Positions 32,601-46,079 of a stretch of DNA of 64,000 nt are shown one piece after another. The stretch comes from Gavia stellata. Lineage: Eukaryota > Chordata > Aves > Gaviiformes > Gaviidae. The notes under the pieces are model-generated. The model was not told the DNA's origin and ran no database searches. It saw only the letters and a list, made by a program, of their open reading frames with translations. A program made the position numbers and the translations under genes. Where the stretch lies: positions 34,080,329 through 34,144,328 of the forward strand of contig NC_082603.1 of NCBI RefSeq assembly GCF_030936135.1, read 5' to 3'. Positions within the stretch are counted from its first letter, which is position 1; each line of letters opens with the position of its first letter.

Positions 32601-35600
32601 GGGAGAGGAAGGTTGGGCTGGTTCGTCCCTTCTCCCATGTTCTTTGAAGGTGCAGAATCTGTCCCTGGAGTCACCATGACCAGAATGCCATGTTGCCTCA
32701 CAAGATGGTAAAGCCACTTTTCTATGTGCCTTCACATATGCCTTGAATTTCTTTGAGAATGTAATGAAAGCTGTTGTCCCTTCTGACCTAAGTTGGATGA
32801 GAGCTGCTTTGCTAAATGTGCATATAGTGTCAGTCAGGCTTATTCCAGGCTCTTACCTGTTTTTTATTAATCCACATCTTGGTGCAGCTTTGATACAAAA
32901 AAAAGTTATTGTGTCTTCAAGGCCTTTGACCCCAAACCTTGACTCATTGGAAGCGGCAGGGCTTCCCATGTAGTTGTACTTCAGGCTCTCTTGTGCAGAC
33001 CAGAGGTACAGCAGAGCTGGGTTTCTGCTGTCTTCCAGCATGGCTCCACCATTTCCTGAGCTCTTGTTCGCTTGTTTTGTGTCGTTTTTGCCATTCCCTG
33101 TCTCCTTGCTTTCCAGTACCACCAGCGCGCTGGAAGCAATTTCCCTGCCCATCGGCATCGGATGAGCACTCAGCTCTCCTCTGCGTGGTGTGCGTGGGCC
33201 TGAGGTGGTCGGTTCACAGCTCCCATACGACAGATGGACACAACTCTCTGGTCAGCACGAGAAATAACACGATTGTAACAGATCCCCTGAAATTTTGCAC
33301 TTGATGGACGATATGCCTGAGGGACTGGCGGGGAGCTGGGTGGACACCGAGGCCTGCAAATGCATAGACCTGAAGATCTGCAGAGCAATGTCTGCGTGGC
33401 AAAACCCAGCGGTTTTGCAGCCATCCGCTCTTCCTCTGCATCCGTGACGAGGAGCTGGACTGGGTTTTTGCCGCTGCTGCTAGGAGATGCCATTTCATTT
33501 TAATACTGAAAACAGATTCACAGCCTTTTTGGGATTCTTGCTCTGAAAGAAGGTTAGAGCCAGTGTTAGCATGGGGCCCTAAGTCTGATTGGCTGTGTGT
33601 CCAAAAATATATTTAAAATATTAAAACCTTGCTATAGCAAGTCTGTGGGCTGGCAGCGTGGCTAGCTGCAGATCCTACAAAGGCCGGTATGTGAAGCTGG
33701 CATACAGCCGTACCCACGCTGGTGAAGGTTGTCAACTGCGGCCTTGCTTTGATGCAGAAAGAGAAAGACAGATTCTTTTTTTTTTTTGCCTTTTGGTGAA
33801 CAGAAAATAGCTTGCTTTCTCACAGGGCTGGCTGGAATTTATATCTACCTGACTGAGTTATTCAAAATCTTGGGAGATGCTGAGCCCCTGCGGGCAAAGG
33901 AAAGGGAGGAAAAAGATGTAGAAAGGGGTAGAAGGGAGAAAGCGGAAAAAGTGGCTGTTTACTGCGTCATTTTTGATGAGGGCAGGAGCAAATGCTCAGG
34001 AATGGCAGCTCACCGGTTCATCCTGACGCCACAACTGAAAGAGCAGGATCCGATCAAATTCTATTCTATTTTTTTTAACCTTTCTTGTTGCCAAACCACC
34101 AGAGCGGAGATGCTGCTTTCCTCCGAGCATCATGTTTGGTGCAGGTACACTGTCAGGGCTTGAATCATCCTTTCCGTTTTATCCCTGAACAGTGCCGAAG
34201 GCAGAGTGGTCATCATCTGAGGTGCCTACGTGTCGCCAGATAAAGAAATGAAAGCATTAAAACATCCAAAGTACACCTTCAGCTGTTGTTGCGGGTACCA
34301 GACCTATTTGAGTATTACTGCAGAGGAATTACGAAGCATTCCCAGCTACTCATTTTAAACCCCAGTTTTCTAGTAATGGACTTAAAAATCTTATTGTGTA
34401 GTTGAATTAGTGACTGAGTCTTCACTTTATAATCTCTTTATAAAAATGTATGCACATTAACAGGACATATTTAATAGACACACTGCCTAGATGAAAGGGC
34501 GCTTTGTGGAAGGAGGCTTTTGTGCGTTTCTGGATCTCTCAGCAATTCCTGCGGAGCTTCCCAAGTCTGGCTGACACCGAGCGGCAGAGGAAAAGACCTT
34601 CTCGCTTTCAGCTTGAATGGAGAATAATGGGGAGCGAGATGGGAGTGGGGGAGGGAACCCCGCTCCCCGACACGGGGGCGATTGGTATGGGCACTCACCA
34701 GCCGAGCATTTAACATGCTTAGTTCTTCCTACCCCCAGCTGGGGCTTTGCATTTGCAATGAGCTCTGTGCTACCCTGGCAGCACAAGTGGGTCTGCGTCA
34801 ACAATAGCGGCTTCCCAGCCCGCTGACATTGAGACAACTTTTCTCAGCCCAGGTAGTCCCTTTATTTCTGGTTTGGTCCACAGATCAGGTTTGTCTGTAG
34901 CGGCCACTTACCAGAATAGCATTTGGTTTATTTATTATTTGAGATCTGATGTTATCTTTCTTCTTCTATTTAATCCCTCAGCTGGATTTTGGTTTTTTTC
35001 TTTTTTTTCTTTTGTCTGTGGTACACCACAGATTCTTGGCAAGGAAAAGGTTTTCTTTCTCAAAAAATAAGGCTGCAAGGTCACGGATATGTTCAGTTTG
35101 ACCTGTCAAACGTCTTTATGAGAACAAGAATCTAGTGAACAACTAATTAAGTTTTCACTGGCAAAAAGGACCAAACTTCAACAAAAAAAATCCTAAAGTT
35201 CTCTGATAAAGACATCTTCTTTTGCAGTTGCTGCTAATTCACATTCTCTGGGGGGTTACAAACAGAGAGAGCTTCACCTTAGTCCCCTTGCAAGGACCCC
35301 AGAAAATGCACTCCAGTTTGGAAACATCTGAGTGAAGATTCACAGAGAAGATAATTAAAAAAAAAGGGGGGAGGGGGAGAAGTGCCACATACTTTTAATT
35401 AGGGTGGTAAAGCTGGGCAGATGTGATTGGGGTCCTTTGGAGGAAGGTTTCTAGTTCGGTTAGATGGTCTGTCCCTGGTGGGAAAGGCAAGTGTACTCTG
35501 TGCATTGAGTTATTCCTTGCTGGTTGCTGTGCAAATGCTGCTCACGTATTTCTAAGAAAACAGCCAGGTGAGGAAGAGCCGGGGGCTGCTGGTGGTTGGG

Positions 35601-38600
35601 TATCTCCAAACATTTGGGTAGCGGTAGCTCTTGCGGTGTACCTCACCTCTGCTTCTTGCCTTGGACCCCAGCCAGCTGTCTTCCTCCGATTCCTCGTATT
35701 TGCCGATGGTTTTTCTGCTGCGGTCACAGCTGGCAACTCCATCATGTCAAGAAAGAGCAAGAGCAGGTCTGCGTCTGGCTTGAGTTGGGCGTCTGCAGGT
35801 TCCCCCAAAGGGTAAAGCAGTTGGTTGTGCAGTGGCTGAGAGCAAAAGCTGAGGACTGGCTTACACCCAGGTACCTTCAAAGACGTATGAAGGTATTAAA
35901 TTGGAAAGCGTTGCAAGACGAAGATGCGTAGCCAAAGTTAGAGCGAACGTGAATCAGGTGAAAATGCCAGTAGGCTGGGCTGTCTCTGTGTTCCTGTATC
36001 ACTTGAAAGCACTTCTTACCTCAGGATAAACCGAGATACTATGCATTGATGTCATTGCTGTGATGGAGAATTTCATCTTAAGAATTGCAAAAAGATTTTT
36101 GAGCCAAATCAGTCAACACCTTTTTGCTGGCAGCCCCAGCATGAGCACGTAGCATTTCTCTCTATAAAACCAAACAACCAGCCTGTTAATTTTTGGACGA
36201 AGGCGTAATCCCTTTCTAGGTGTGCTAGTAAACTGATGGATTTCAGGTGCCACTCATGTGGGCTTGTTGCACAAATGTGATATTACCTGTAACCAGCTGG
36301 TTAAAATTTGTCATGTTTGTGGATTTGGTGTCTTAAGGTTTTTTGTGGCTTTACCAGTCAAATGCAACTCTTTTGTAATAATGAAATTCAGCAAGCTTTG
36401 AACTGTTTTTGCAAAAGCAAGAGGTAATTGGGATTGTTAGTTTCTAAAAGGAGGTAGTTGGAATAGATAAAGCCCCTGAACCTTCTGTGGCTTGATAGCA
36501 ATTCTCTGTATAATTATCTAACACTTTTCTATCCTACTTGCGTAGTGAAATATTTAGAGAAACACACAGAGCGTATGCTGCACAGTAGTGCTGTGAACTA
36601 TAAAAAAGCATGCAGGTTCTGAAAGCTAGATATATTTTTTTTTTTAATTTTTCATTAATTTCATTGCATATTTGGTGCAGCTTTTGTGTTCTTCATATTT
36701 GATCTTCACTTTCTTTAGGGGAGAGTTAGTTGAACATTGAATTGAAAATCAGGTTCCTAGTTTGTCAGATGAAGATTTCTCATGAAGAATAGTATTTTTT
36801 TTTTTTTATAGCTACTGCATGCTTTGCAGACTGGGATAACAAGTATTCATTTTTTTATCAGAAAAAAACCCAGTATTATTATTACTATTTTATTTTTGGT
36901 GACTAAAAACTGAAACAGGAAATGACCTGAGACACAGTTTCCATGACACCCTCTCACTTGAATCCAGTTTTCAAGAAGATGAAAGGCCAAAGCAGTCTTT
37001 TGATAGTGAGCAGCTAATTGGGTGGCTGATAGAGGCAGGTTTTTCTATGTGAAAAAAATAAAGGAGCAAAGAAGTGGAACAGCTGTGTTTTGGTACATAC
37101 GTATAATCCCAGATAAAACTCTCCAAGGACAAGGAAATGTAGCAGTGTCTTAGTGAAGGGAAAATTAAGAATCTTTGAAAGCGTAAATGTGGCTTTTTGG
37201 GGGTACGTTGTGTTTAAAGTAAATATCTGCTGGAATGAAGGTGTTAATAAATAATGGATTTGTGAAATCAGAACAGAACTTCTTGCTCCGTGCAAAATGT
37301 GGTGTTGGTTTTTATTTCTGCCTAGGCAAATCCCAAGAAACTGGCAATGTGCTCAGGTTTTTTTTTTTGCTGTTTGCTTTGCTCGGTATGTTCCTACCCA
37401 GAAAGACATGTGGTTAGAGCAGTGCGTAGCCAGGTCTGCCGTTGCTGCAGCCCATCTGAGGGCAGTTCATGGATTTCCTCAGTTTTGATCATTGCTTTTA
37501 CTCCTCTTGTAATAGTGTGTGTTAAAAATGTCATAGTGCAAAAGTAGAATGTAGGAATGTGTCTTTTTGGAATATAGATTTAAATCTGAGAAGTCTCTTC
37601 TGCTGATAATGGGGATGCGGATCAGGTTGTTAATGTACATGTCATCTCCATGGTGAACAATAACCTTCCAAGACATGGCAAAGATAATAAGTATCTAAAA
37701 TAAAGTGAAATACTTAGCATGAGGACTTTTTTTTTTTGACAAATAGTTTGAATCTCTGGTAATAAAGCAGATTAAATGCTAGATATTCAGACAGTTTTAA
37801 ATGAAGTTTCTTTTTACTTTCTGGGACTTGATACAATATGAAGTGAGCGCAGGTTCCCTATATCCATGTAACTGGATAGAAAAAGAGAGTACAGATCATA
37901 CAGTCCTGCCTTGTTCATTTTTCCCTCTGCCATCCCACTTAGTTTGGGAACTCCAGATGTCTCAACAAATCATTTCTCCTCCAAAAGTGGGAGTTTTAAG
38001 TTGATAAACTTATGAGCCTGTTACTAATTGGTGTCTGGCATCTATTTTTGATTTGAGGAATCCTAAGAAGTTGACTTGTAGAGTGAGGCGTGACTGATGA
38101 GGGTGTGGTTTCTAAGTAAAGCGGTAGTGTTTGCTTCTGCTACAGCATCTGTAGGTGTTACGGTGCTGTTGTATTTTATATTTCTTAAAACATAGGCAGT
38201 GTGCTACAATTGATGACTTTTTTTGTTTATAAACTGTTTGTAAAATTGACCTATCCAGATACTGAAGCGAGATACTAGGTTTTAAAAGTTCTTGGTTTAA
38301 TTTTGTGAAAATGGAAGGTGCAAAGGACATCTTAACTATCTTAACTTGCAATCACGTTGAATACAGTTTCAGATTTACTCCAGTGAAGTAGGAAGCAAGT
38401 AACTTTGAGTTGTGGATTCAGACACAGGTTGTGGTTAGATGCATTGGCAGATGATGGCACATCCAACCTCGTGGCTGGCTGCTGCATGAGGAGGAGGTCC
38501 TTCTTCTGGGCACATGCTCCTGCCGTATCAGGCCTAGGGTTGCAGAGCAAGCTCATGAGAATCTGCTTTATTTTCAGTGAGGATCTGTCAAACTGACTCA

Positions 38601-40996
38601 CCCTACAGCCTGGTGGCTTGGTTCTTATAGCAAACCATGTATTCAGGAGGGTTACAAAAGCGGTTGAGCTGATCCTGCTTGTTGAGAGGAGAAGGTCTTG
38701 CTTGCCCCTCCACTGCCACCAGGCCCATGGTCCATCCCTTGGGCTCTCTGAGCCAGCTGCACCCACCTGTGCAGTAAAACATGACTCCTTTTCTCCCACC
38801 CTGAGATTAGCCTGGGCTTTCATGAACAGTTGGATGGATTTTCATGGCTTACTCCTTCTTCAGTAGGTGTTTTCCTGTCCAGATGGAGAAGATATTTGCC
38901 TTATCTAATGTGTTTCTTGCCACCATGCATGGGTTACACTTGTTTTCCCATGAAGTTTTGAATACCTGGAAGGGAAAGTTGTTGTAGGAACGTTTTGAGG
39001 TCACTGTTGTCTTGGGACCTGTGTGCTCTCCATGGCTGTGTGGTACCCTGTTGGTCCTGGAAGTGTTTCCGGCTGGTTAGTGCTATTTCCATGCATTGTT
39101 TTCTCTTCTGAACTTTTTATGCAGAATATGCCATCCAGGTTGGCATGCTTCAAACTAAGTGAAATAGTCTGGGTTTTATCTCCTGCATATCAAAGCGAGC
39201 CTTTTTTGAATGCAGGAGATTAGGATCTCACCAATGAAAGCTATGTAAGCCAAGCAGTTGCTAGTCTTTCACAAAGACTTGAATGGTTCATAAACCTAAA
39301 AATCTGCTGTGCCTTCGGTAAACAGCCAACAGGAGATGGGTCTGGAGGAATTTGGCACAGCTCTTGGCTGATCAGTGTAAGACCTTTTCGCTACACCATC
39401 ATGTGCTTATACCTTCTGCAATGGTAAGGAAGCAGATTACTGTCTGAAAGGGCTGCTTCAACATAAATAAATAAAACCTCCTAAAACCAGCTTGACTGCT
39501 GGTGTTGGGCAGCTCCTCTGCCTTCTCATATGAAGATCTTATTAGGCAACAGCTGTGGTCCCACTGCCAGTTTTCCTCTGCAGACTAAACCCGGGGGACT
39601 GCTCGTTAGCTCCCTGCCTGCCTGCGAGAGAGGAGCATGTAAAATTAATACATGAAGAAAGGGCCGCGGTCTGACACTGCGGGAATGCAGGTGGGCTGGA
39701 GCGATGCGCGGGAATTAAACTAACGTGCTAATCGCGCTCCTCGCAGGAGGCTGGCTGCTCTGTGCAATTTCTGTATTTTCTGGCATAATAATCCCGGTGG
39801 GTTTTCACCATCTCTTTCCAGCTCTCTCCACTGATGGAGCCTTTAATGTTGTGGTTTATGGGAGAATTTTGGTGAGTATTTTGTGAGAATTTTGAGAAAT
39901 AGATGGGTGTTCCCTGCCTTCAAAAATTGGAAAATATTTCTTTATTTATGAAATGCGGCATGGCATTTGCTGCTACTCCTGTGTGAGGTGCAGTGTCAAG
40001 AGAGTAATTTCCCAGGCACAATCTCTGCAGCTGGCAGAAATTTCTGTGCACATTGAAATTTTGAAATCCAGTCTCGTGCTTGTGCTGTCAGTATGGAGCC
40101 TTCTTATGGTACTCCTTTGTTTTTCTTTAAAGGCTGAAATTTTAATATTGATCCCAGAGTATATATTCAACTGTTTTGCTCAGAAAATAGTCATTACATG
40201 TGCATTGTGAGAGGCTGAAATAAAATAAGGTTGATGTGCTGTTGTATGTGGGAGGCAGAGGGTAGTGTGTTCCCGTGCAGCTGTGACAGTCCTATGGGTC
40301 CTGCCACCCCAGGGATCATCCCTCTTTCCCTGTCCCTTTCTTGTAACAAATCTGTTTTATCTGAGATTAAATGAAATCAACCTGAAAACGAAAAATGGTA
40401 GCAAGATGTTCCAGAAGTAGCAATTTAATTATAATTTTGAAATTCAATGCTAAAGAAAAGAAGTATTTCATATAGATGCTGTTGCCAGAGCCCTGCTAAA
40501 ATGCATTTATTCTCATGAGTACTTTATCTGGAAAATGTTTAGCAGCCAGGAAATATGGAATCTGTTTTGCACCTTTTTTAACGTTTATCTTCAGAACAGG
40601 TGGAACAATAAGTGCTTAATAAGGATGTTTGTCTTAAATGCAGCTATTCAGGAGGCTATAGAACAAATAAATTGGAGACTAAGCAAAACAGAGTGTAGCT
40701 ACAGGGAAGATAAAGTTGAGAGAAAAAATGTGAACCCAGGTCTTGTTTTCACTAGTGCTGTTCTACATCACTGTAATGGTGTAAATGCCTCGAGGGGGTT
40801 GCAAATCTGATTTATTTACATTGGAAGGGTCTTGTGTGCTTCCAGCAAAGCACAAAGCAATGAGTAAATGAGCGCTAGGCTTAAAAACTGCCTGATGCGC
40901 TTTATGTTTCGTCTGCTGTATTGCTTGGTGAGTATTGTTTTTAGCAGCCATCCATCTTGCAACATGCTGTGTGATGATTTCTGAATTTCTGCATGT
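32601..40996 (+). other. Intron 1 DNA, no gene recognised; one CpG-dense patch near 39,650-39,750
   Basis: AT-rich intron. Open frames on both strands at about 32,850-33,500 and 38,340-38,870 overlap one another and show no known domain. A compact cluster of about 10 CpGs in about 90 bp occurs at 39,663-39,750, next to homeobox-type TAATTAA-like words ('ggaattaaactaacgtgcta'), and could be an enhancer. Homopolymer T runs are common (for example near 36,640, 36,795 and 37,360). Confidence 0.5.
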
Positions 40997-41605
40997 CACA
41001 GAATCAGAGTCACAGAATGATAGGGGTTGGAAGGGACCTCAGGAGATCACCTAGTCCAACCCCCCTGCCAGAGCAGGTTCACCTAGAGCAGGTTGCACAG
41101 GAATGTGTCCAGGTGAGTTTTCAATATCTCCAGAGAAGGAGATTCCACAACCTCTCTGGGCAGCCTGTTCCAGTGCTCTGCCACCCTCAAAGGAAAGAAG
41201 TTCCTCCTCATGTTTAGGTGGAATTTCTTATGACCAGGTTTGTGCCCGTTGCCTCTCGTCCTGTCACTGGGCACCACTGAAAAAAGACTGGCCCCATCCT
41301 CCTGGCACCCACCCCTTCAGTATTTATAAGCATTGATAAGATCCCCCCTCAGTCTTCTCTCCTCCAGACTAAAAAGACTCAAGTCCCTCAGCCTTTCCTC
41401 ATAAGAAAGATGTTCCAGTCCCTTAACCCTCTTCGTAGCCCTTTGCTGCACCCTCTCCGGCAACTCCCTGTCCTTCTTGAACCGGGGAGCCCAGTACTGG
41501 ACACAGCACTCCAGATGCGGCTTCACCAGGGCAGAGTAGAGGGGGAGAATGACCTCCCTTGACCTGTTGGCCACACTCTTCTTATTATGCTGGTTTCTGG
41601 AAGTC
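40997..41605 (-). mobile_element. CR1 LINE fragment in intron 1, antisense, third subfamily, decayed
   Basis: The + strand begins 'cacagaatcagagtcacaga' and 'ggttggaagggacctcagga', a CR1 3' end. Minus-strand frames then read ORF2 C-terminal sequence in two pieces. One is at 41083-41277 ('[10 protein letters not shown]', '[16 protein letters not shown]'). The other is at 41317-41605 ('[20 protein letters not shown]', '[14 protein letters not shown]'). The break between them is consistent with a frameshift, so the copy is dead. The upstream (5') limit is uncertain, because resemblance fades between about 41560 and 41640. Confidence 0.92.
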
Positions 41606-41910
41606 AGATTGCACCGTGCCACCCCTATTGCATGCCAGCGCAGCTCTTCATGTAGCAAATTTGAGGTGGAACCTACCACTTTGCACAACGCTGGCAGTTC
41701 AGTGATAGTTACTGAGTCATTACTACTGAATATATGGTGGTCTGTTCTGTATTGAACACTTGACATCCCTCAGGCGCTAACAAGGTCAGTACGTCCCACG
41801 TGAGTTGCAGCTGAAGAACTTCAGAGGTCCCTTCCTTGGCTGTTTGCTGCATCTCTCCGCTGAGGTTTCCGTCACTAATAGTCGTGTTAGTGTAACTATT
41901 TGTGGGGCTG

Positions 41911-41936
41911 TAGTGTAAACTGGTAGTGTAAACTGG
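41911..41936. repeat. Perfect 13-bp tandem duplication
   Basis: 'tagtgtaaactgg' occurs twice in direct succession with no mismatch, consistent with a recent small slippage or duplication event. Confidence 0.9.
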
Positions 41937-44900
41937 ATGCTTGAAATGAATCCCTGGGATTGCAGGGGTTCAGCATGGCCCCAGCAAACAGTGTTGCCGG
42001 CATAGCAGAACTGCTAAGGTGGATATTTCTTAAGGCAGATTTGCTGCTTATGCCCGCGTATATATAACTACACCATTTGAGGTAAAGAATAATTGTGGTT
42101 TAAAACTTGCCAGTTTTAAAGACGGGTGATCGTTGTATGCCAGGTTAAAAGAATTCATCCTTCAGAGGCTCATTCTCATTTCTTTTGGTATGCAAAGTGT
42201 GTTGCCAAGAGGTGCCTCCTTGCCCTGCTGCTGCTGGAGCAGCTGGCTGAGCTGCTGGGACTCAACTTCAGCAATAGTCATTGAGGGGGAATCCTTATAT
42301 GAGAGTGAAGCGTGTAGAGTGACAAAACAGATCTAAAATTGTTGTTTAACTATTCGTGTTCACAAAACGCAAATTGGAGCGTTTGCTTATTAGCATTTAA
42401 TACACAAAGAGGGGTGTAAAAAGACTCTTAAGCCTGATAGCAGAGATTTATTTTTAGGTACTCTGTTGGTGGACATGTCATAAGATACATAGGTTGGAAA
42501 ATACACTTGGTATTGAGTAACCTCAGTGCATCTCAGGGCTGCCCTACTTAACATCATAGGAATATAGAGCTCTTCTCAATGAGAAAGTAATTTTTAAATA
42601 TTGCCAAATGCTTTGCTTATGCATCCTTCCCAAAACTGGGGAGACTTTGACCCATCCATAGCTTTTTGCCTGGAATTTACCTTCAGCATATGTTTAGCAT
42701 CCTGTAGTCCTGCCATGTGCTCCCAAGGGGAACTGAGGTGACAGCAGGGCTAAATTGCATGGGGGTCCCTTGACTGCAAACTGTGCTAACGTTAGGAGAG
42801 GGTTTCAAGCCATGCTTTTCCATCCGGGGAGTTTCGGTGTCTCACTGGCATGCATGCAGCAAGAACAAGCCATCTTGGTCTTTCAGGACCAAGTATAGCT
42901 CGTGAAACAGCTAAAAATATGTTTTGTAGTATTTTGGCATAGCTTGGATTGACTAGTGACTTTCTGAATTTGTAAAACACTTTTTTCTGCGATGTTACAG
43001 GAAAAAAAAGATGCGAGAGTATTTGTGACAAAGACTTAGAGAACAGCGGGGGAAATGATTTGAAGAACCCTATGAAAAGTTTTCAGGGCAGAACTTTGTT
43101 TTGTTAAATCACAAAGAAGTATCACTTTATGAAGGGTTATCATCCCAGGCTTAAAGACTGAATTTAGACTTCACAGCAAGAGAAAAAGACATTGTAATCC
43201 TGCTTGAAGTGCAAGCCTCAACACAGCTATAGCGCTTCCTCTAGGCCTTTTACTGGTTGTATCTGTCTTATTTGAGCACGGTAGGGGCAAGTCGGTGGTG
43301 CGAAACAGTTGGTGCTGAGGACCCAATATCCCATGCATGGGTTGTGAACTAAACGGGTCCTGATCCTGTGGACTGAATGTGCACTAGGTTAGTGTTTGAA
43401 GCCCATCTTTCCATTTACTTTCATCCAGAAAGAGGTTAATGAGTGAAAAGTGGACCTTGGAATTTTCTTTGTGCCCAAAACTTGTGTTTCTAAAAAGTAG
43501 TCCTTAGATCTGATGGCATTTTGATTGACTCTGGTCTTCAGAGGTAGAGAATATTGTGGAAACCTAAGCAGGGCTTGGGGTCAGTTCTGGTTAGTGCTGA
43601 CCTTAAATGAGGCAGATTCCTTCAAAAGAGAGACCTTCCACCCATCAAGTATGATGTCTGTAGCTGAAAACTATGTTACAAGCCACTGGAAGGTCCTCCT
43701 CAAATTTGTGTTTGTTGCAAACACCTACCATGCCCAAGGTTAGTGCATACCTCCTGCTCCTCCGAGAGGTGGAATAAATCCTCAGAACACTTTGGGGTTT
43801 TGTTTTAACCAATATATATGTTTACATCAGGGCTTTGTCAGCACTTGAATCTTGCAGAGTTGGGGGTTTTTGTGTTGTTTTATTTGGGTTTGGTTTTTAT
43901 TTTTCCTCCATCCATCTTTCAGGTTTGTTTTGGTGCTTGAACAGGACATGCCAAACTATTGAAGTAAAACTAACTTTGCAAGTTGTAAACTTAAAACACT
44001 GTAGAAACTGCTCATCTTATTTTGTCCATTCTTTCAACAAGAAGCACATGAAAAACTAATTCAGGAACTTTCTTTCCACCAGTTTCTCTTACCCTTTATG
44101 CATTTGAAAGCTTTGTTGTATAAGTCTCCTATGTTTTGGGGTTTTTTGTTTCTTTTAAGCGAGAGAAGTACTGGTATTTCCCCTATAAAATGACAGATTA
44201 GAGTAGGGGGCAGGTGTTAACAGCTGAAATTACCTTTTCAGTTTTCCAGGCTGAAGATGACTGCGTCTTGTTGTATCTTTGTTTTTTATTTGCAATAGGT
44301 CATTCAGGTTATGGCTTCTTCCCCTGTTTTGCAGGGGGCTGCATTTTGTACAAACAAAACCAAACCAGAAACTGTCCTGATAACTTTGGGGGGGGGCTGA
44401 ACAAGGAGGGGCGTATAGACTGATGTAGTAAAAGGTTAGGGAAGGTAGGAGGAAGGTATATATTTAATTTTGGTTTGGAAAAAAGGGTCTCTGAGTTGTT
44501 AGCACTCCGAGATCAAGCAACTAAACTTTCCCAAACCCTGTAGAGCTGACAAACCAGACCAGGACACCATCTGGAAATTATTCTCTGCTTCATTCTCCAT
44601 ATTGCTAGTATAATGAAATAAAAAAAAAATCCAAGTCCTTGTAATTGTTAAATTTTGTCATGCAAATGCATTCTAGACTTTGAAAAGGATTGTAAAGGTT
44701 TTGCTCTGATTTTCATGCTTTGAAGAAAACCTCTGTGTCCTTGCTGCTTTGGTTGAATAGAGGAGCAGCTTGCAGCAAGACATCAGCTTTTCAAATCACT
44801 TTTATATGAATAATAGCTCGTGGTTGTGAATAGGTGGAAATTGAATGCAAATAAATGAAAAAAAATTGAATTAACATAAGCAACTAGTGATTACTATGTT

Positions 44901-46062
44901 TATCGAATAGAATGCCTTCCTAAATTGTTTTAGACTTTTGTAATTATCATTCATCTTCAGATGATACGCTCGGGTATTTCTTGGCTGTCTGCTGCATACT
45001 CGGGGTTAGCATTCCACTTTTTTGTAGTTCGATGCGAAGGTCACCACCTCGTAATTCTTAACATGTGGAACAGAGTGCATACTGCGGTACATTTTCTGTC
45101 CGGATAATTTATGTTTTTATTAGATAATGCTCATACTGGAAACTTCACTTTGTGGATGGGAGTGGAGCGCAGTGGAGGAGGGAGCAGGCAGCAGCCAAGT
45201 CTGGCACGTGGGGGCGAGGGAAGCTGCAAAGACAGGGATGTCGCCTGGAAATGTGGAAGACACAAGTGTGAACTGGTGGCATTTACTTCATACTTAATGA
45301 TAGTGTTGTAATTGTCACATCATAATTTTTACTCTAAAAAAATGTATATTTAAGTAAAGTCTGTAAGTGCTCCACTGTAAGGTACAGCTAATTCATATTG
45401 CCACTTATTATTAATTCATTTGCAAGTGTAGGGAGAAGCAAGAGCACACCAGATTGTTTAAAACCCTGATTTAATGTGTTATGAGACACTAGAGAAAGGA
45501 CTTTGCCTTGCATGGAGATGGAGTTTTCAGAATTTCCAGAAGATTTCATTTTTCTTTTTAAGAAATTCAGTATTCTGTGACTTCTTCCTAACCCTGAAAT
45601 TCCTGCCATTACTTTGTGTTACTGTGCTCTATCATCTCTATTTTAGGATGGACATCACTTTTTGGAATCTTTTGAACTTTTATATTGCCTGATGCTTTTG
45701 ATTTTGTAACCTTAGCCTTGTGTTTGTATCCTTGTTATATTTAAGAGTGAAAAGATGTAGAAAGAATTAAAGATAAGCTGGGGAGGTGAGACAGAAGTGT
45801 GAGGCTGTTTTCAGCATAGGTCTGTTGGCTCCCAGTATCTCTGTGTAGCGAAAACTGTATTGTGAAAACACATTTAAATTGTGTCACAGAAAGCTTTTGG
45901 AAATTAAAATACGGATTGCATGTTGAAACAGGGAGGTAAAGTTAATTTGTGGGTATCAACAGTTTATTAATTTATTAAAATTAAAATTTATTCATTAATT
46001 TGTTAAGATAAAATTATCAGTATCAGTGTAATGAAAAAATTCCTGGCCAATAAATTTTATTT

Positions 46063-46079
46063 CCCACCACCACCACCAC
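46063..46079. repeat. (CCA)n microsatellite
   Basis: About five uninterrupted CCA units. Confidence 0.85.
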
